The notes beneath the pieces are model-generated. The model had not been told where the DNA came from and did no database searches. It saw nothing but the letters and a program-made list of their open reading frames with translations. Positions 48,265-57,531 of a DNA stretch of 64,000 nt are shown in pieces; the first letter of the stretch is position 1; the number at the start of each line of letters is the position of its first letter. Both the position numbers and the translations under genes were made by a program. Source of the DNA: Carbonatibacter sp965199245 (lineage in GTDB: Bacteria; Pseudomonadota; Alphaproteobacteria; Kiloniellales; Kiloniellaceae); NCBI GenBank assembly GCA_965199245.1, contig CBDAQP010000001.1, positions 1,054,001 to 1,118,000 of the forward strand, in the 5' to 3' direction.

Positions 48265-49112
48265 TGGACACCCGTATTAATCTGGCGTGATGAGCGATTT
48301 TGTGATGTTATGTTTTTTGTGTTTTTTTGAGGGGCGGAGAGGTTTTTTCAGTCTGTCGGAGCATCTTGACCGGATCAGCAAGGACGGTGATCCGCTGGAG
48401 GTTCTCGACGCCACGTTTGACTGTTTCCGGGGGTGGCTGGTCGAGGGGTTGGGTTATGGCGATGGCGTGGTCGCCCGCCCCTTGATCTGGTGTCCCTGTT
48501 CAAGGCGATGATCCTGCAGGCACAGCATAACCCGGGCGACAAAAAGATGGACGTCATGATCCGGTGTCCTGGATGCGCTTTCTAAATGTCGACCCTGGCG
48601 GCCCAACGCCGGACGGGAACACGATCCGCCTGTTTCGCAACAGGCTGGGCGTCAACTCAGGCGTGTGCTCGATACGGAAAACACGTCAGCCGAAGTTTGG
48701 GCTGACACCGTTCCAAAAGCAATGGGAAATGGCTGGCGAAGAAAATGCTGGTCAGCCGTATCCATCGCAAGAAACCCAAGGGTAAACCCATGCCGAAAGC
48801 CAGCACGGGCCAACGCGCGAAAATCAGCCATTCGCGCACGGGTCGAGCATGTTTTCGCCCATCAGAAAAACCGCTTCGGTCTGTTCATCCGCACCCTCAA
48901 GCGGGCAGAAGCCAAACTGACGCTGGCCAATCTCGCCTACAACATGGATCGCCTGATCTTCCATGACCGCCGGGCAACCGCAGTCCGTCCGGAATGCGGA
49001 TTCCGTCGTAAAAAACGTCCCGCCACCGCAATCTGCGGCGAAAAAAACGCCGTCTCGAAAAATCACAATTGGCCACAGCAGGGCATAAATCGGGGGTTAA
49101 TACGGGTGTCCA
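48265..49112 (+). mobile_element. IS5-family insertion sequence, degenerate
   Basis: The element starts with TGGACACCCGTATTAATC and ends with GGTTAATACGGGTGTCCA (49095-49112), inverted repeats shared with the MITE at 37459 and solo ends at 858, 36174 and 44200. It is 848 bp, short for a family with an ORF of about 300-350 codons. It appears to be the local source of these termini but cannot make intact transposase. Confidence 0.85.
48290..49060 (+). pseudogene. IS5-family transposase, frameshifted and deleted
   Basis: Fragments in different frames follow the family order: FFSLSEHLDRISKDGDPLEVLDATFDCF (N-terminus), then LDLVSLFKAMILQAQHN and SWMRFLNVDPGGPTPDGNTIRLFRNRL, then ARVEHVFAHQKNRFGLFIRTLKRAEAKL and LANLAYNMDRLIF (C-terminus). 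At least two frameshifts and loss of the middle (where the second catalytic Asp should lie) make it inactive. Confidence 0.8.
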
Positions 49113-49237
49113 CATGGAAAATGGCCCGGTTTATGGGAGGGAAGGTCAGTCCAAATCGAATATTTTTTTATTTCATTTTTGATCGTTTATTAGTTATGGT
49201 TGGCCCAATAAATCTGCAGAAGAGGGAGGGTTTTTAT

Positions 49238-50461
49238 ATGAATATGACCAACAAGGAATATTTTGTTTGTGATCAGCCTGAGAATGCGCCGTCGTGGAGT
49301 GTTGATCCGTATCATGAAGATATTCTTTTGAACCCTGAGCCATATTACGACGAGCTGACATCCAAGGGTCCCCTCGTCTATCTTGAGAAATACGGCATAC
49401 TCATCACAGGGCAATATGACGTCGTCCGGCATATATTGAACAATCACGAAATATTTGTTTCCGGGCGCGGTGTTGGTCTCGCCGATGTTACGCTCGCAGG
49501 ACGTTGGCGTAAGCCCAGTCCTCTTCTGGAAAGGGATCCGCCAGAGCACACGAAAGTGCGCAAGGTCGCAATGAGTATCCTCAATCCCCGGGCGTTGAAG
49601 GATTTAAAACAGGGGATTGAACTAAAGTCACAGGACTTGATCTCAAAAGCCTTGCAAAAGGGAGAGGTCGATGGCGTCAAGGACATCGGTGCAATGCTGG
49701 CATTGTCAGTTTTTCCCGATGCCTTTGGATTAACGTCTGAGGAGCGCAGGCCGCTTCTGGAGTATGTTGGCGTTTTGTTGAACTCCTTTGGTCCAGACAA
49801 CGATCTGCGTCGAAAATCCATGGAGCGTTCCAGAGAACTGACCCCCATTATCAACGAGCAGCTCAAACGTGAGAATTTGCACCCCAATGGCTGGGGGCAG
49901 CGCATCTATGCCGAGGTGGATGAGGGACGGTTGACGGAAGAAGAGGCGTTTCTTCTTTGTCGTTCCTTTTTGACTGCGGGTGTTCATACGACGGCGACGG
50001 CCATAGGTGACACGCTCCACTCTCTCGCCATCAATCCCGGCGAATTTGCCAAACTGAAATCTGATTCAAAATTGGCGCGACCAGCTTTTGAGGAAGCTCA
50101 AAGGCGCCATACTCAGGCCCACACCTTCTGCCGAACTGTCAATGCCGACACTGAGATCGCGGGTATTCAGATAAAAAAGGATACGAAAGTCGCCCTGGTG
50201 ACAGGGGCGGCCAATCTCGACCCCAGAAAATGGTCAGACCCAAAGGCTTATCGGGTAGAGCGGCGGCCTGTCGGTCACTTTGCGTTCAGTGGTGGCATTC
50301 ACTCATGCGCCGGACAGAACCTCGCCCGGAATGAAGGAGAGGCGTTGATCTCTGCATTGGTTGATCAGGTCGCGTCGATTGAACTTGTGGGCGAGGTCTG
50401 GCGATCCCCCAATAACGGAGGGCGGGCATATGCGTCCTTGCCCCTGAAATTATCTGCGTGA
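49238..50461 (+). CDS. Cytochrome P450 (CYP199-like)
   Basis: 407 residues from ATG 49238 with a GGGAGGG site; the frame upstream is IS sequence. It follows CYP199A-type enzymes closely in its N-terminal half (RGVGLADVTLAGRWRKPSPLLERDPPEHTKVRKV; LSVFPDAFGLTSEERRPLLEYVGVLLNSFGP). The I-helix is LTAGVHTT (245-252), with His250 where an acid is usual. ExxR is EEAQRR. The haem loop is FSGGIHSCAG with Cys357. CYP199 enzymes oxidise para-substituted benzoates and related aromatic acids. It is the first gene of a P450-ferredoxin-reductase operon. Confidence 0.92.
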   Translation: MNMTNKEYFVCDQPENAPSWSVDPYHEDILLNPEPYYDELTSKGPLVYLEKYGILITGQYDVVRHILNNHEIFVSGRGVGLADVTLAGRWRKPSPLLERDPPEHTKVRKVAMSILNPRALKDLKQGIELKSQDLISKALQKGEVDGVKDIGAMLALSVFPDAFGLTSEERRPLLEYVGVLLNSFGPDNDLRRKSMERSRELTPIINEQLKRENLHPNGWGQRIYAEVDEGRLTEEEAFLLCRSFLTAGVHTTATAIGDTLHSLAINPGEFAKLKSDSKLARPAFEEAQRRHTQAHTFCRTVNADTEIAGIQIKKDTKVALVTGAANLDPRKWSDPKAYRVERRPVGHFAFSGGIHSCAGQNLARNEGEALISALVDQVASIELVGEVWRSPNNGGRAYASLPLKLSA

Positions 50462-50472
50462 GAGAGTTTGAG

Positions 50473-50793
50473 ATGACCAGGGTAATATACAGAACACAGG
50501 GTTCGGAAGCGATTGAGGTTAGCGGCGAAACCGGGGTTTCCCTGATGGAATTGGCGGTGGCGTCCGGTATCTCTGGAATCGAGGGTGAGTGTGGTGGGCA
50601 GGCAATGTGTGCAACCTGCCATGTCTATGTAGATCCCGCGTGGATTGATCGATTGCCTGAGAGAAGCGACGCAGAAGATGCGCTACTGGATTGTGTTGAG
50701 ACGGAACGTCGCCCCAACAGTCGGCTCTGTTGTCAAATTCTGCTTTCCGACGCGACCGATGGAATTGTTGTAGAAGTGCCATGCGATCAGTGA
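50473..50793 (+). CDS. [2Fe-2S] ferredoxin, adrenodoxin/putidaredoxin type
   Basis: 106 residues from ATG 50473; a GTG at 50458 overlaps the P450 stop and is the alternative. Cluster ligands are C40-x5-C46-x2-C49-x36-C86 (GECGGQAMCATC ... RLCC). It is the electron carrier between the reductase and the P450 next door. It is 11 bp downstream of the P450 and overlaps the reductase. Confidence 0.92.
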   Translation: MTRVIYRTQGSEAIEVSGETGVSLMELAVASGISGIEGECGGQAMCATCHVYVDPAWIDRLPERSDAEDALLDCVETERRPNSRLCCQILLSDATDGIVVEVPCDQ

Positions 50794-52019
50794 GTACAAA
50801 TTCATCTGTTCTTATAATCGGGAGCGGGCACGCTGGCGTTCAGGCAGCAACAGCTCTGAGAGAAAAGGGCTATTCAGGGCGCGTTGCGATCTTTGGAAGT
50901 GACACCGAATGGCCATACCACAAACCTCCCCTGTCGAAAGATTTTCTGAAAACGGGCACTCTCAGCTTTCTAAGGGGGGAAAAATTCTTTGCCGAAAAAG
51001 CTATCGAATTGCGGCTGGGGAACCGCGTGTCGCAAATTGATAGAGAAAATAAAGAGATTATTCTGGACACGGGAGAATCTGTTCCCTACTGGCATCTGAT
51101 CCTGGCGACCGGGGCCACCAACAGGACTTTGAACCTGCCCGGTGAATATCCGGATCGTCCTTCTAATTGCTTTAACCTTCGCGATGTCCACGATGCTCGC
51201 GCATTGAAGCCAGTACTTGAGCAAGGATCCGAAATTCTGGTGGTCGGCGGTGGGTTCGTCGGCCTTGAGGTCGCGGCGACGTCCCGGCAGAAATGTTTGC
51301 GCGTGACAGTTCTGGAAATGGGGGATCGTTTGCTCTCTCGCGCCCTGTCACCCGATTTGTCGCGGATTGTATGCGACTTGCACCTGGCGGCTGGTGTGGA
51401 AATCAACCTTTCGGCGATGCTTGTAAAACTGGACCTGGATAAGGCGGGCAAGCAAATTGACCAGGCGACGCTTGCCGATGGGCGGGTGATACCGATCAGA
51501 AATTTATTGGTTGCGATTGGTGCCTTGCCGGAAGTGGCCCTGGCCAGGGCGGCGGGTCTGGCCATCGAAAACGGCGTGCTTGTGGATGAAACGCTCCGCA
51601 GCAGTGATCCTGACATCTCTGCAATTGGTGATTGCGCCAATTTTCCCTGTGGCTTTTTCTCGGAGAGGGTAAGGCTGGAATCCATACAGAATGCGTCTGA
51701 TCAGGCACGCTATGTTGCTGTGCGCATCATGGGGGCACTATCTCCCTACCGTGCTTTGCCAACATTCTGGAGTGTTCAGTATGATGCGCGCCTTCAGATG
51801 GTTGGGCTACCGTCTCTCGCCGATGACTTCATTCACAGGCCGTCTGGTGCGCTGGAACACGCTATTTTCGGTGTGCGTGATGGGGAGATTGTCAGCGTTG
51901 AAACTGTCAATATGCCCGGAATTTACGCACAGGCCCGAAAACACATGGCGTTAAATGGGCTAACCGGGATTGATTTATTGCCGGAATCTTTAAAAAAGGC
52001 CATTGACTCGTCAAAATAA
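50781..52019 (+). CDS. NAD(P)H-ferredoxin reductase (putidaredoxin-reductase-like)
   Basis: 412 residues from ATG 50781; GTG 50790 forms a GTGA overlap with the ferredoxin stop and is equally possible. FAD-binding SSVLIIGSGHAGVQAATALRE, PYHKPPLSKDFL, LILATGAT, then NAD-binding ILVVGGGFVGLEVAATSR and the second FAD block ISAIGDCANFP. It passes electrons from NAD(P)H to the ferredoxin. With the two upstream genes it makes a complete class I P450 system. Confidence 0.93.
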   Translation: MRSVSTNSSVLIIGSGHAGVQAATALREKGYSGRVAIFGSDTEWPYHKPPLSKDFLKTGTLSFLRGEKFFAEKAIELRLGNRVSQIDRENKEIILDTGESVPYWHLILATGATNRTLNLPGEYPDRPSNCFNLRDVHDARALKPVLEQGSEILVVGGGFVGLEVAATSRQKCLRVTVLEMGDRLLSRALSPDLSRIVCDLHLAAGVEINLSAMLVKLDLDKAGKQIDQATLADGRVIPIRNLLVAIGALPEVALARAAGLAIENGVLVDETLRSSDPDISAIGDCANFPCGFFSERVRLESIQNASDQARYVAVRIMGALSPYRALPTFWSVQYDARLQMVGLPSLADDFIHRPSGALEHAIFGVRDGEIVSVETVNMPGIYAQARKHMALNGLTGIDLLPESLKKAIDSSK

Positions 52020-52048
52020 AATAAAAATAATTAAAAAAGGAGAGGGAT

Positions 52049-52567
52049 TTGATTTATTTTTCAAAATATGTTGATGTCTCTGCAAAAATATTAGAGGCGA
52101 TAGCATCTATTATGTTATTTATGATGATAATTCACATTGTTATCGATGTTTTTTTGAAATATTTTCTTAATTTTCCAATGCCCGATACAACAGTATATGT
52201 TGCCTATTATTATATGGTTGGTTGTGTCTTTTTACCATTAGCCTTTGTCGAAAAAGCGCGACAAGGTATTTCAGTAGATATTCTCTATGATCGGTTGCCT
52301 GCTGCCGGAAAAATTGTTCTGGCTGTTATTGCAACGGTTTCGACTATTGCCTTTTTTGGTGTGCTTGGCATTCAATCTCTTTTCGATGCCATTGAGGGTT
52401 ATGAAAAGGGCGAGTTCGCGGATGGCGCAACGGTTGTCTATGTTTGGCCGGGTCGTTTCCTTATGCCAGTAGGGTTTGCAGTGGGGTTTCTGGTTCTGGT
52501 GTTACGGCTGGTCGAGGAATTGCGTGGTAAAATTGGTCAAAGCCACGAAAAGGGTTCGACGCCATGA
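52049..52567 (+). CDS. dctQ: TRAP transporter small membrane subunit (DctQ)
   Basis: 172 residues with four membrane segments (about 15-38, 50-70, 92-115, 135-155). The start is TTG 52049, chosen because AGGAGAGGG lies just ahead and no ATG fits. Family features: IVIDVFLKYFLNFPMPDT and EKARQGISVDIL. Its stop overlaps dctM in ATGA. Symbol used generically for the subunit. Confidence 0.87.
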   Translation: MIYFSKYVDVSAKILEAIASIMLFMMIIHIVIDVFLKYFLNFPMPDTTVYVAYYYMVGCVFLPLAFVEKARQGISVDILYDRLPAAGKIVLAVIATVSTIAFFGVLGIQSLFDAIEGYEKGEFADGATVVYVWPGRFLMPVGFAVGFLVLVLRLVEELRGKIGQSHEKGSTP

Positions 52568-53871
52568 GTAATATCGAAATTGGTTTTCTGGGCCTCGGAC
52601 TGACTCTGTTGCTGATTGTTATTAAAATTCCAATCGGCGTTGTTCTGGGTGTTGTGGCCTTCGGCGGAATTGCGGTATTGACCAACCTGCGTGCGGCCTG
52701 GAGCATTGCCTCATCGATACCCTACGACTTTATCAGCGACTGGAATCTGTCCGCAGTTCCAACGTTCCTCTTGATGGGATTTATTGCATCTGAAGCGGGC
52801 TTGTCACGTGGGTTGTTTACGTCAATCCGTGTGTTTTTCGGGCGCGTTCCAGGAGGCCTTGCTTCAGCAACGGTTATGGCTTCGGCAATGTTTGCATCGG
52901 CTTCCGGATCCAGCGTTGCAACTGCGGCAGCTTTTTCCAGGATAGCAGTGCCGGAAATGTTACGTGTGCGTTACAATCCCGGGCTTGCAACAGGGAGTGT
53001 TGCCGCAGCGGGAACACTCGGCTCGTTGATCCCCCCGAGTATTCTCATGATCATTTTCGGGATTTTTACCCAAACCTCGATCAGTAAGCTGTTCATGGCG
53101 GGTGTTCTTCCCGGCCTGCTCTCTGCGACAGTTTTCATTGTGATGATCACGATCCGGTGCTGGTTAAACCCATCGCTTGCACCGCGCGAACAGGTTGAAT
53201 TTTCCCGTGCCGACCGTGTGGAGGCCTTGAAGAATATATGGATATTGCCTCTCTTGGTGATCCTTGTTCTTGGCGGTATTTTGCTGGGAATCTTTTCGCC
53301 GACCGAGGCGGGTGCAGTTGGTGCATTCACGGCGGCACTATTCGGTTTTGCACGCCGCGCGCTGACGTTCAATATGCTGAAGCGTTCCCTGGTACAGGCT
53401 TGCACGGCGACCAGTGCCATCTTTTTCGTTGGTATCGGGGCTGCAATCTATGTCAGATTTCTTGGTTTGAGTCAGGTTCCGACGTTTGTTGCCGATGTTT
53501 TGTTTCTGACAACTGAAAATCCTCTGATTTTAATCGCAATGATCTCGGTTCTCATTATAATATTGGGGATGTTTGTAGATTCATTGGCAATAATGCTTCT
53601 TACTATTCCTGTTATTCTCCCGCTACTGACAGGATTTGGAATCGATAAAATCTGGTTTGGTATCATCATGATCAAGCTCCTGGAGATTGGTTTGATCACG
53701 CCGCCTGTGGGACTCAATATTTTCGTTATCCAATCGTCGCTTGGAAAGCAGGTGCCTTTGGCAACAATATTTCACGGCGTTTTCTGGTTTTTCTTAATGG
53801 AACTCTTGATCCTCACGATCCTTATCATCTGGCCGCAGATCAGTCTGTGGCTTCCCCATCTGCTACGCTAG
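52564..53871 (+). CDS. dctM: TRAP transporter large permease (DctM)
   Basis: 435 residues, about twelve membrane segments. Conserved blocks include VPTFLLMGFIASEAGLSRGLF, ASAMFASASGSSVATAAAFSRIAVPEM, GSLIPPSILMIIFGIFTQTSISKLFMAG, and LEIGLITPPVGLNIFVIQS. It imports its solute with Na+ together with DctQ and DctP. Overlaps dctQ by 4 bp. Symbol used generically. Confidence 0.92.
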   Translation: MSNIEIGFLGLGLTLLLIVIKIPIGVVLGVVAFGGIAVLTNLRAAWSIASSIPYDFISDWNLSAVPTFLLMGFIASEAGLSRGLFTSIRVFFGRVPGGLASATVMASAMFASASGSSVATAAAFSRIAVPEMLRVRYNPGLATGSVAAAGTLGSLIPPSILMIIFGIFTQTSISKLFMAGVLPGLLSATVFIVMITIRCWLNPSLAPREQVEFSRADRVEALKNIWILPLLVILVLGGILLGIFSPTEAGAVGAFTAALFGFARRALTFNMLKRSLVQACTATSAIFFVGIGAAIYVRFLGLSQVPTFVADVLFLTTENPLILIAMISVLIIILGMFVDSLAIMLLTIPVILPLLTGFGIDKIWFGIIMIKLLEIGLITPPVGLNIFVIQSSLGKQVPLATIFHGVFWFFLMELLILTILIIWPQISLWLPHLLR

Positions 53872-53903
53872 CAGGTTCAAATAGTAACCAAGGAGAGGAA
53901 AAA

Positions 53904-55025
53904 ATGAACATCAGGAAATTTGGTTGTGCGGTGGCTGTTGCTGTCATTCCTGCCGTTGCACACGCGGGCAATTATCAGGCCTCCACCTGGATTCCATCTG
54001 CTGCAAGCACTGTATCGGTGACGTATGAGAAATTTCTGCAAGAAGTTGAGCAGGAAAGCAAAAGAGAAATGACCTTCACACTTCATAGTGGAGGTGCGCT
54101 CTTGCCACCTGCTGAAACTCTCAAAGGTGTAAGTGATGGCGTTGCAGTCGTCGGTGATATTCTTTCAGCCTATACGCCTGCGGATCTGCCGTTAAATAAC
54201 GTTCTGGGAGACATGGGCTTTTTGCAAGTCGACCCAATTGAGACGGCTTTCGCTGCGGCAGAAGTCAAGTTCAAAAATAACCGTCTTCAGCAAGAGTGGC
54301 TTGGTCACGGTATTGTTTTTGGAGGAAATTGGAGTTCGTCGAGTTATCATTTGCGGTGTGTGCCAGAAGTTAAGAATTTGAATGACATAAAAGGCAAACG
54401 CATTCGAACCTCCGTTGGATCGCAGATTGATTTTTTGAAATCGGTCGGCGCAAATCCTGTAAGTGTGCCAGCATCCGAAGTCTATTCTGGTCTGGAGCGC
54501 GGAACGCTCGATTGTGCAATGGCCTCGGATGAAATTCTTATTGCCTTGCGCACAGGTGAAGTTGTTGACTACACGACTTTTTTGCCAATGGGTGTATTTA
54601 TTGATGGCGCAGCTTGGGGCTATAATCGGGATTTTTGGGTCGGGATTGGATCAAAGAACCGTCGTATCCTGTTGGATAATATGGCGGAATACATGGTGCA
54701 TACGCAGCTTGCCTTGTTGGCAGATGACCGACGCGGTGCCGAGGATGCGAAAGGCCGTGGCGTTAAATGGATCAACGCTGATGCAGATCTTGTAAAGGCT
54801 CTGGAAACTTTCCAGGCAGATTTTCTGACTAATCTTCCCGCAGCGGAGATCGAAAAAAGGAATGTTGAAGACCCTTCAGACATTATCCAGGATTTTCTTG
54901 AGGCCCGGAAAAAATGGCGCGGCCTCCTTGCGGGAGTTGATCGCAGTGACTCAAAAGCCCTGATTGCACTGCTCAAATCCGAACTTTACGATAAAATCGA
55001 TGAAACGACCTATGGTGTGAAATAG
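53904..55025 (+). CDS. dctP: TRAP transporter solute-binding protein (DctP)
   Basis: 373 residues from ATG 53904 (GGAGAGG upstream). Signal peptide IRKFGCAVAVAVIPAVAHA, cleaved near residue 20. DctP-type core: EVKNLNDIKGKRIRTSVGSQIDFLKSVGANPVSVPASEVYSGLERGTLDCAM, with the Arg in KRIRT as the usual carboxylate ligand. As the third gene of dctQMP behind a P450 set, the ligand may be the P450 substrate or a related aromatic acid. Symbol used generically. Confidence 0.9.
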   Translation: MNIRKFGCAVAVAVIPAVAHAGNYQASTWIPSAASTVSVTYEKFLQEVEQESKREMTFTLHSGGALLPPAETLKGVSDGVAVVGDILSAYTPADLPLNNVLGDMGFLQVDPIETAFAAAEVKFKNNRLQQEWLGHGIVFGGNWSSSSYHLRCVPEVKNLNDIKGKRIRTSVGSQIDFLKSVGANPVSVPASEVYSGLERGTLDCAMASDEILIALRTGEVVDYTTFLPMGVFIDGAAWGYNRDFWVGIGSKNRRILLDNMAEYMVHTQLALLADDRRGAEDAKGRGVKWINADADLVKALETFQADFLTNLPAAEIEKRNVEDPSDIIQDFLEARKKWRGLLAGVDRSDSKALIALLKSELYDKIDETTYGVK

Positions 55026-55033
55026 GGTCAGAT

Positions 55034-55078
55034 TTTTCAGGTCTCACACTTGGGGGCGTGAGGCCTGAAAATATTTTC
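55034..55078. terminator. Probable bidirectional terminator
   Basis: Stem TTTTCAGGTCTCAC (55034-55047) / GTGAGGCCTGAAAA (55058-55071) with one G-T pair and a 10-base loop. It is followed by TATTTTC on the plus strand and flanked by T's in both directions. It closes dctQMP. Confidence 0.75.
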
Positions 55079-55088
55079 ACGGGCATAA

Positions 55089-55808
55089 ATGAAAAATATG
55101 GAAGAAAAATCAATACCATTGGTATTATTGACCGGACGTATGACATCTGGTTATGTCTGGAAATATCAAAAACAGTATTTTGAGAAAAGCCGGGAGGTTT
55201 TGATCCCCGTTAATTATTTTGGGGACAAGAGCGTCAAGGAGATGGCCAAACGTCTTGAGACTGTCCTCCCTTCTCGATACGATCTGGTCGGGTGGTCAAT
55301 GGGCGGCTTTGTGGCTCTGCAACTTGTCTTGTCGGTACCCGAGAGAGTCCGAAATCTGGTCTTGATTTCCACTTCTGCACGTGCAGATTCGCCAGTCAGA
55401 TCGCGCCAGCGTAAGATTGATGACCAGAAAGCTCTTCAGGAAGGCTTGTCGCCTGAATGGTGCAGGCAGCAACTGTCGCAGGTTGCGAACTTGACAGCCG
55501 TTGATCCCGAATTCGTTGATTCTCTTTGCGAAAAAAATGCACAGCTGACGGCTAGGCATTTGATCAATCAAACCCGCGCCTGTAGCGGGCGACCCGATGT
55601 TCGCCACAGTCTTCCTGGTATCAGGGCACCCTTGCTGGTCATTGCAGGCGCGGGCGACAGGGTTATTGTGCCATCGCACCAGATCGAAATTGCTGAGCTG
55701 GTTCCTGCAAGTCGCATCGATATTCTCCAAGATGCGACGCACTGCGCACCTTTTGAGAGTTCCTGCAAGGTTAATCATCTCATTGAGGAGTTTCTTCAGG
55801 GGCGATAG
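55089..55808 (+). CDS. Alpha/beta-hydrolase fold protein
   Basis: 239 residues. Nucleophile elbow GWSMGG with Ser70, acid GAGDRVIV (Asp near 194) and DATHCAPFESS with the His near 222. It belongs to the BioH/lactonase-esterase group of small hydrolases. It follows the TRAP operon after a terminator and a 63-bp gap. A role in the P450 pathway (ester or enol-lactone hydrolysis) is inference from position only. Confidence 0.87.
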   Translation: MKNMEEKSIPLVLLTGRMTSGYVWKYQKQYFEKSREVLIPVNYFGDKSVKEMAKRLETVLPSRYDLVGWSMGGFVALQLVLSVPERVRNLVLISTSARADSPVRSRQRKIDDQKALQEGLSPEWCRQQLSQVANLTAVDPEFVDSLCEKNAQLTARHLINQTRACSGRPDVRHSLPGIRAPLLVIAGAGDRVIVPSHQIEIAELVPASRIDILQDATHCAPFESSCKVNHLIEEFLQGR

Positions 55809-56049
55809 ACCCCTGTATAGGGAGAAGGGCTTCCTTGTCGGGCTTGCTGTCGCAGGTCGTTTCGCCGAGTGATTTGTAGCAGTAGAGTTTTTGCGGTTGG
55901 GTAACTGTTTCTTTCGTACAGTAGTCATTGCCCTTTGACCGTTCGACCGTTGAGCAGTCTTCGTCCAGAGTCCGCGAGAAAACCTTGTCAGTGAAGGTTT
56001 TGTCCGTTGCCACAAAGGAGCCGAGGCTCAAGGCGGCGAGATAGGGCGT
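55780..56049 (-). pseudogene. Alphaproteobacterial small conserved protein, 5' truncated
   Basis: The minus frame, without a start or signal peptide, reads TPYLAALSLGSFVATDKTFTDKVFSRTLDEDCSTVERSKGNDYC ... PQKLYCYKSLGETTCDSKP. The paired CYKSLGxxxC and DCSTVER...YC blocks match a family of exported small proteins/lipoproteins of alphaproteobacteria. It is cut at 56049 by the IS630-like remnant. The 3' end overlaps the hydrolase by 29 bp. Confidence 0.6.
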
Positions 56050-56990
56050 TTATACCATTTCCGGAAAGTCAGAACCCATGCGCCCATTTTCTATGTCCGA
56101 TTGACATGATTTTCCATGGCCTGTCGGTGAGGTTGTTCCATGCGTCACAACAGAGGGAAACGATCTGGTCCTGATTGTCAAAGATGCGGTTTGACAGCCA
56201 GTTTTGTCGCAAATATTGCCAGAGGTTTTCGACCGGATCGGGTTGCGTGGCGGCAGAGGCAAGAGGGTGATATTGTCGGGACTATCCAGATTGGTTGTGG
56301 TGTGCCCTCCGGCCTGATCCGGAATGATGAGGGCATGGGCACCGGGTTCGACCTGTGATGATCTGTCCTCCGGATGCCCTTGCATCCCGCAGGTATCACA
56401 GCGCGGCAGGACAAGAGCGGCCCCCCCGGGCCGGGCAGATCGCCCCGAATATCCAGACAGGTTTGGTTCCTTTATTCTTTGGAGCGACCGGGCGGGTTGC
56501 CCAGTGCCGCGTGATCTGTGTTTTTTGACCAACCCGCGCGTCGTCCTGGAACCGGATTTCAAGGGAGACAGTTCGCCCTGTTTTTTCCCGGATACGGTCT
56601 CTTTCAACGGGGAAGTTTTTTTAAATGCGCTTAGGGCATCCCCGTTTTGTCCATGATGCACGGGCCGTCAATGTCCTGTCTCCGTGTTTGCGCAAGGTGG
56701 TGCTCAGGCAACTTTCGCTGAGGCGACCGTCCTCCCATAACCACTGCGCCAGATCCAGAAGTCGCCAGCACACCATCGATGGCAGACAATGGCCCTGTTT
56801 CAACACGGGCAATCAAGGCAGCAAGCCGGGCCTCACTGGCCGGTCGCCCGCTTCCCGAACGCTGCAAAAGCCCTTCTGGATCTTCTGCATTGAAAGGCAA
56901 CACCCAATCACGAACAATTTGACGACCAACGCCGCGCGGCTTCACTGCGACTGCCGCCATCAGAGATGACCGCAAGGGCAGGGAAGCGGC
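56050..56990 (-). pseudogene. IS630-family transposase, degenerate
   Basis: Fragments in several minus frames line up in the family order: VGRQIVRDWVLPFNAEDPEGL (N-terminal HTH and linker), RLLDLAQWLWEDGRLSESCLSTTLR, ALVLPRCDTCGMQGHPEDRSSQVEPGAHALIIPDQAGGH, then PDNITLLPLPPRNP and the final GKSCQSDIENGRMGSDF. The usual DDE spacing (the D in PDQAGWH and a downstream E) is partly kept, but multiple frameshifts kill it. It disrupted the neighbouring small gene. Confidence 0.72.
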
Positions 56991-57140
56991 GCGTCCGGTT
57001 CGAATCTGTTGAGAAGGCGGCGAAGACGGGATGCGTCATCATCCTGACGCAGGGGCTGACCCGGGACAAATCTCCAAAACTCTGTCCGTCCTTGAATCAC
57101 AGAACCTGCTCACGCCCCAGATCCAGCAAGTCTTTACTTT

Positions 57141-57347
57141 ATGCAGTTGGTATTATCCCCAATGGCGGCAGGCATTCGCGCACAGGCCGTCGCCCGCGAT
57201 GGGGCATTGGTGCATGATTTTGAGATTGTCCAAACCTCGCGTATAGTCTTTGTTCTCAACGCTCCTTCTCCGGCGGCAACCTCTGCTCTGCCCATTGGTG
57301 AGATGATTGCGAAACGCCTGGGAGTCGTAAACGTAAAAGCAGTCTAA
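57141..57347 (+). pseudogene. C-terminal fragment of an LhgO-like FAD oxidoreductase
   Basis: From about 57165 the frame reads AGIRAQAVARDGALVHDFEI ... and NAPSPAATSALPIGEMIAKRL. The RAQAV...DG...DDF and NAPSPAATS-L-IGEMIA blocks are the end of L-2-hydroxyglutarate oxidase (LhgO) proteins. The preceding sequence is not recognisable in any frame, so only the tail of about 60 residues survives next to the IS630 scar. Confidence 0.5.
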
Positions 57348-57531
57348 TGGCAGTGGAAACAATCTATTCATGAGATTGTTGAGCGGGTATCGGGTAAAAA
57401 TGGAGACGTGTGATATGAGTATTTCCAGGGAATAAACGATCCTCGCCGTTTGGGGTGTCAAACCAAAAGAGGCTTGAGTTATGAGGAAAAACGATTATGA
57501 TTTTCACGATAAATGATACAGGGGAGTTCGG

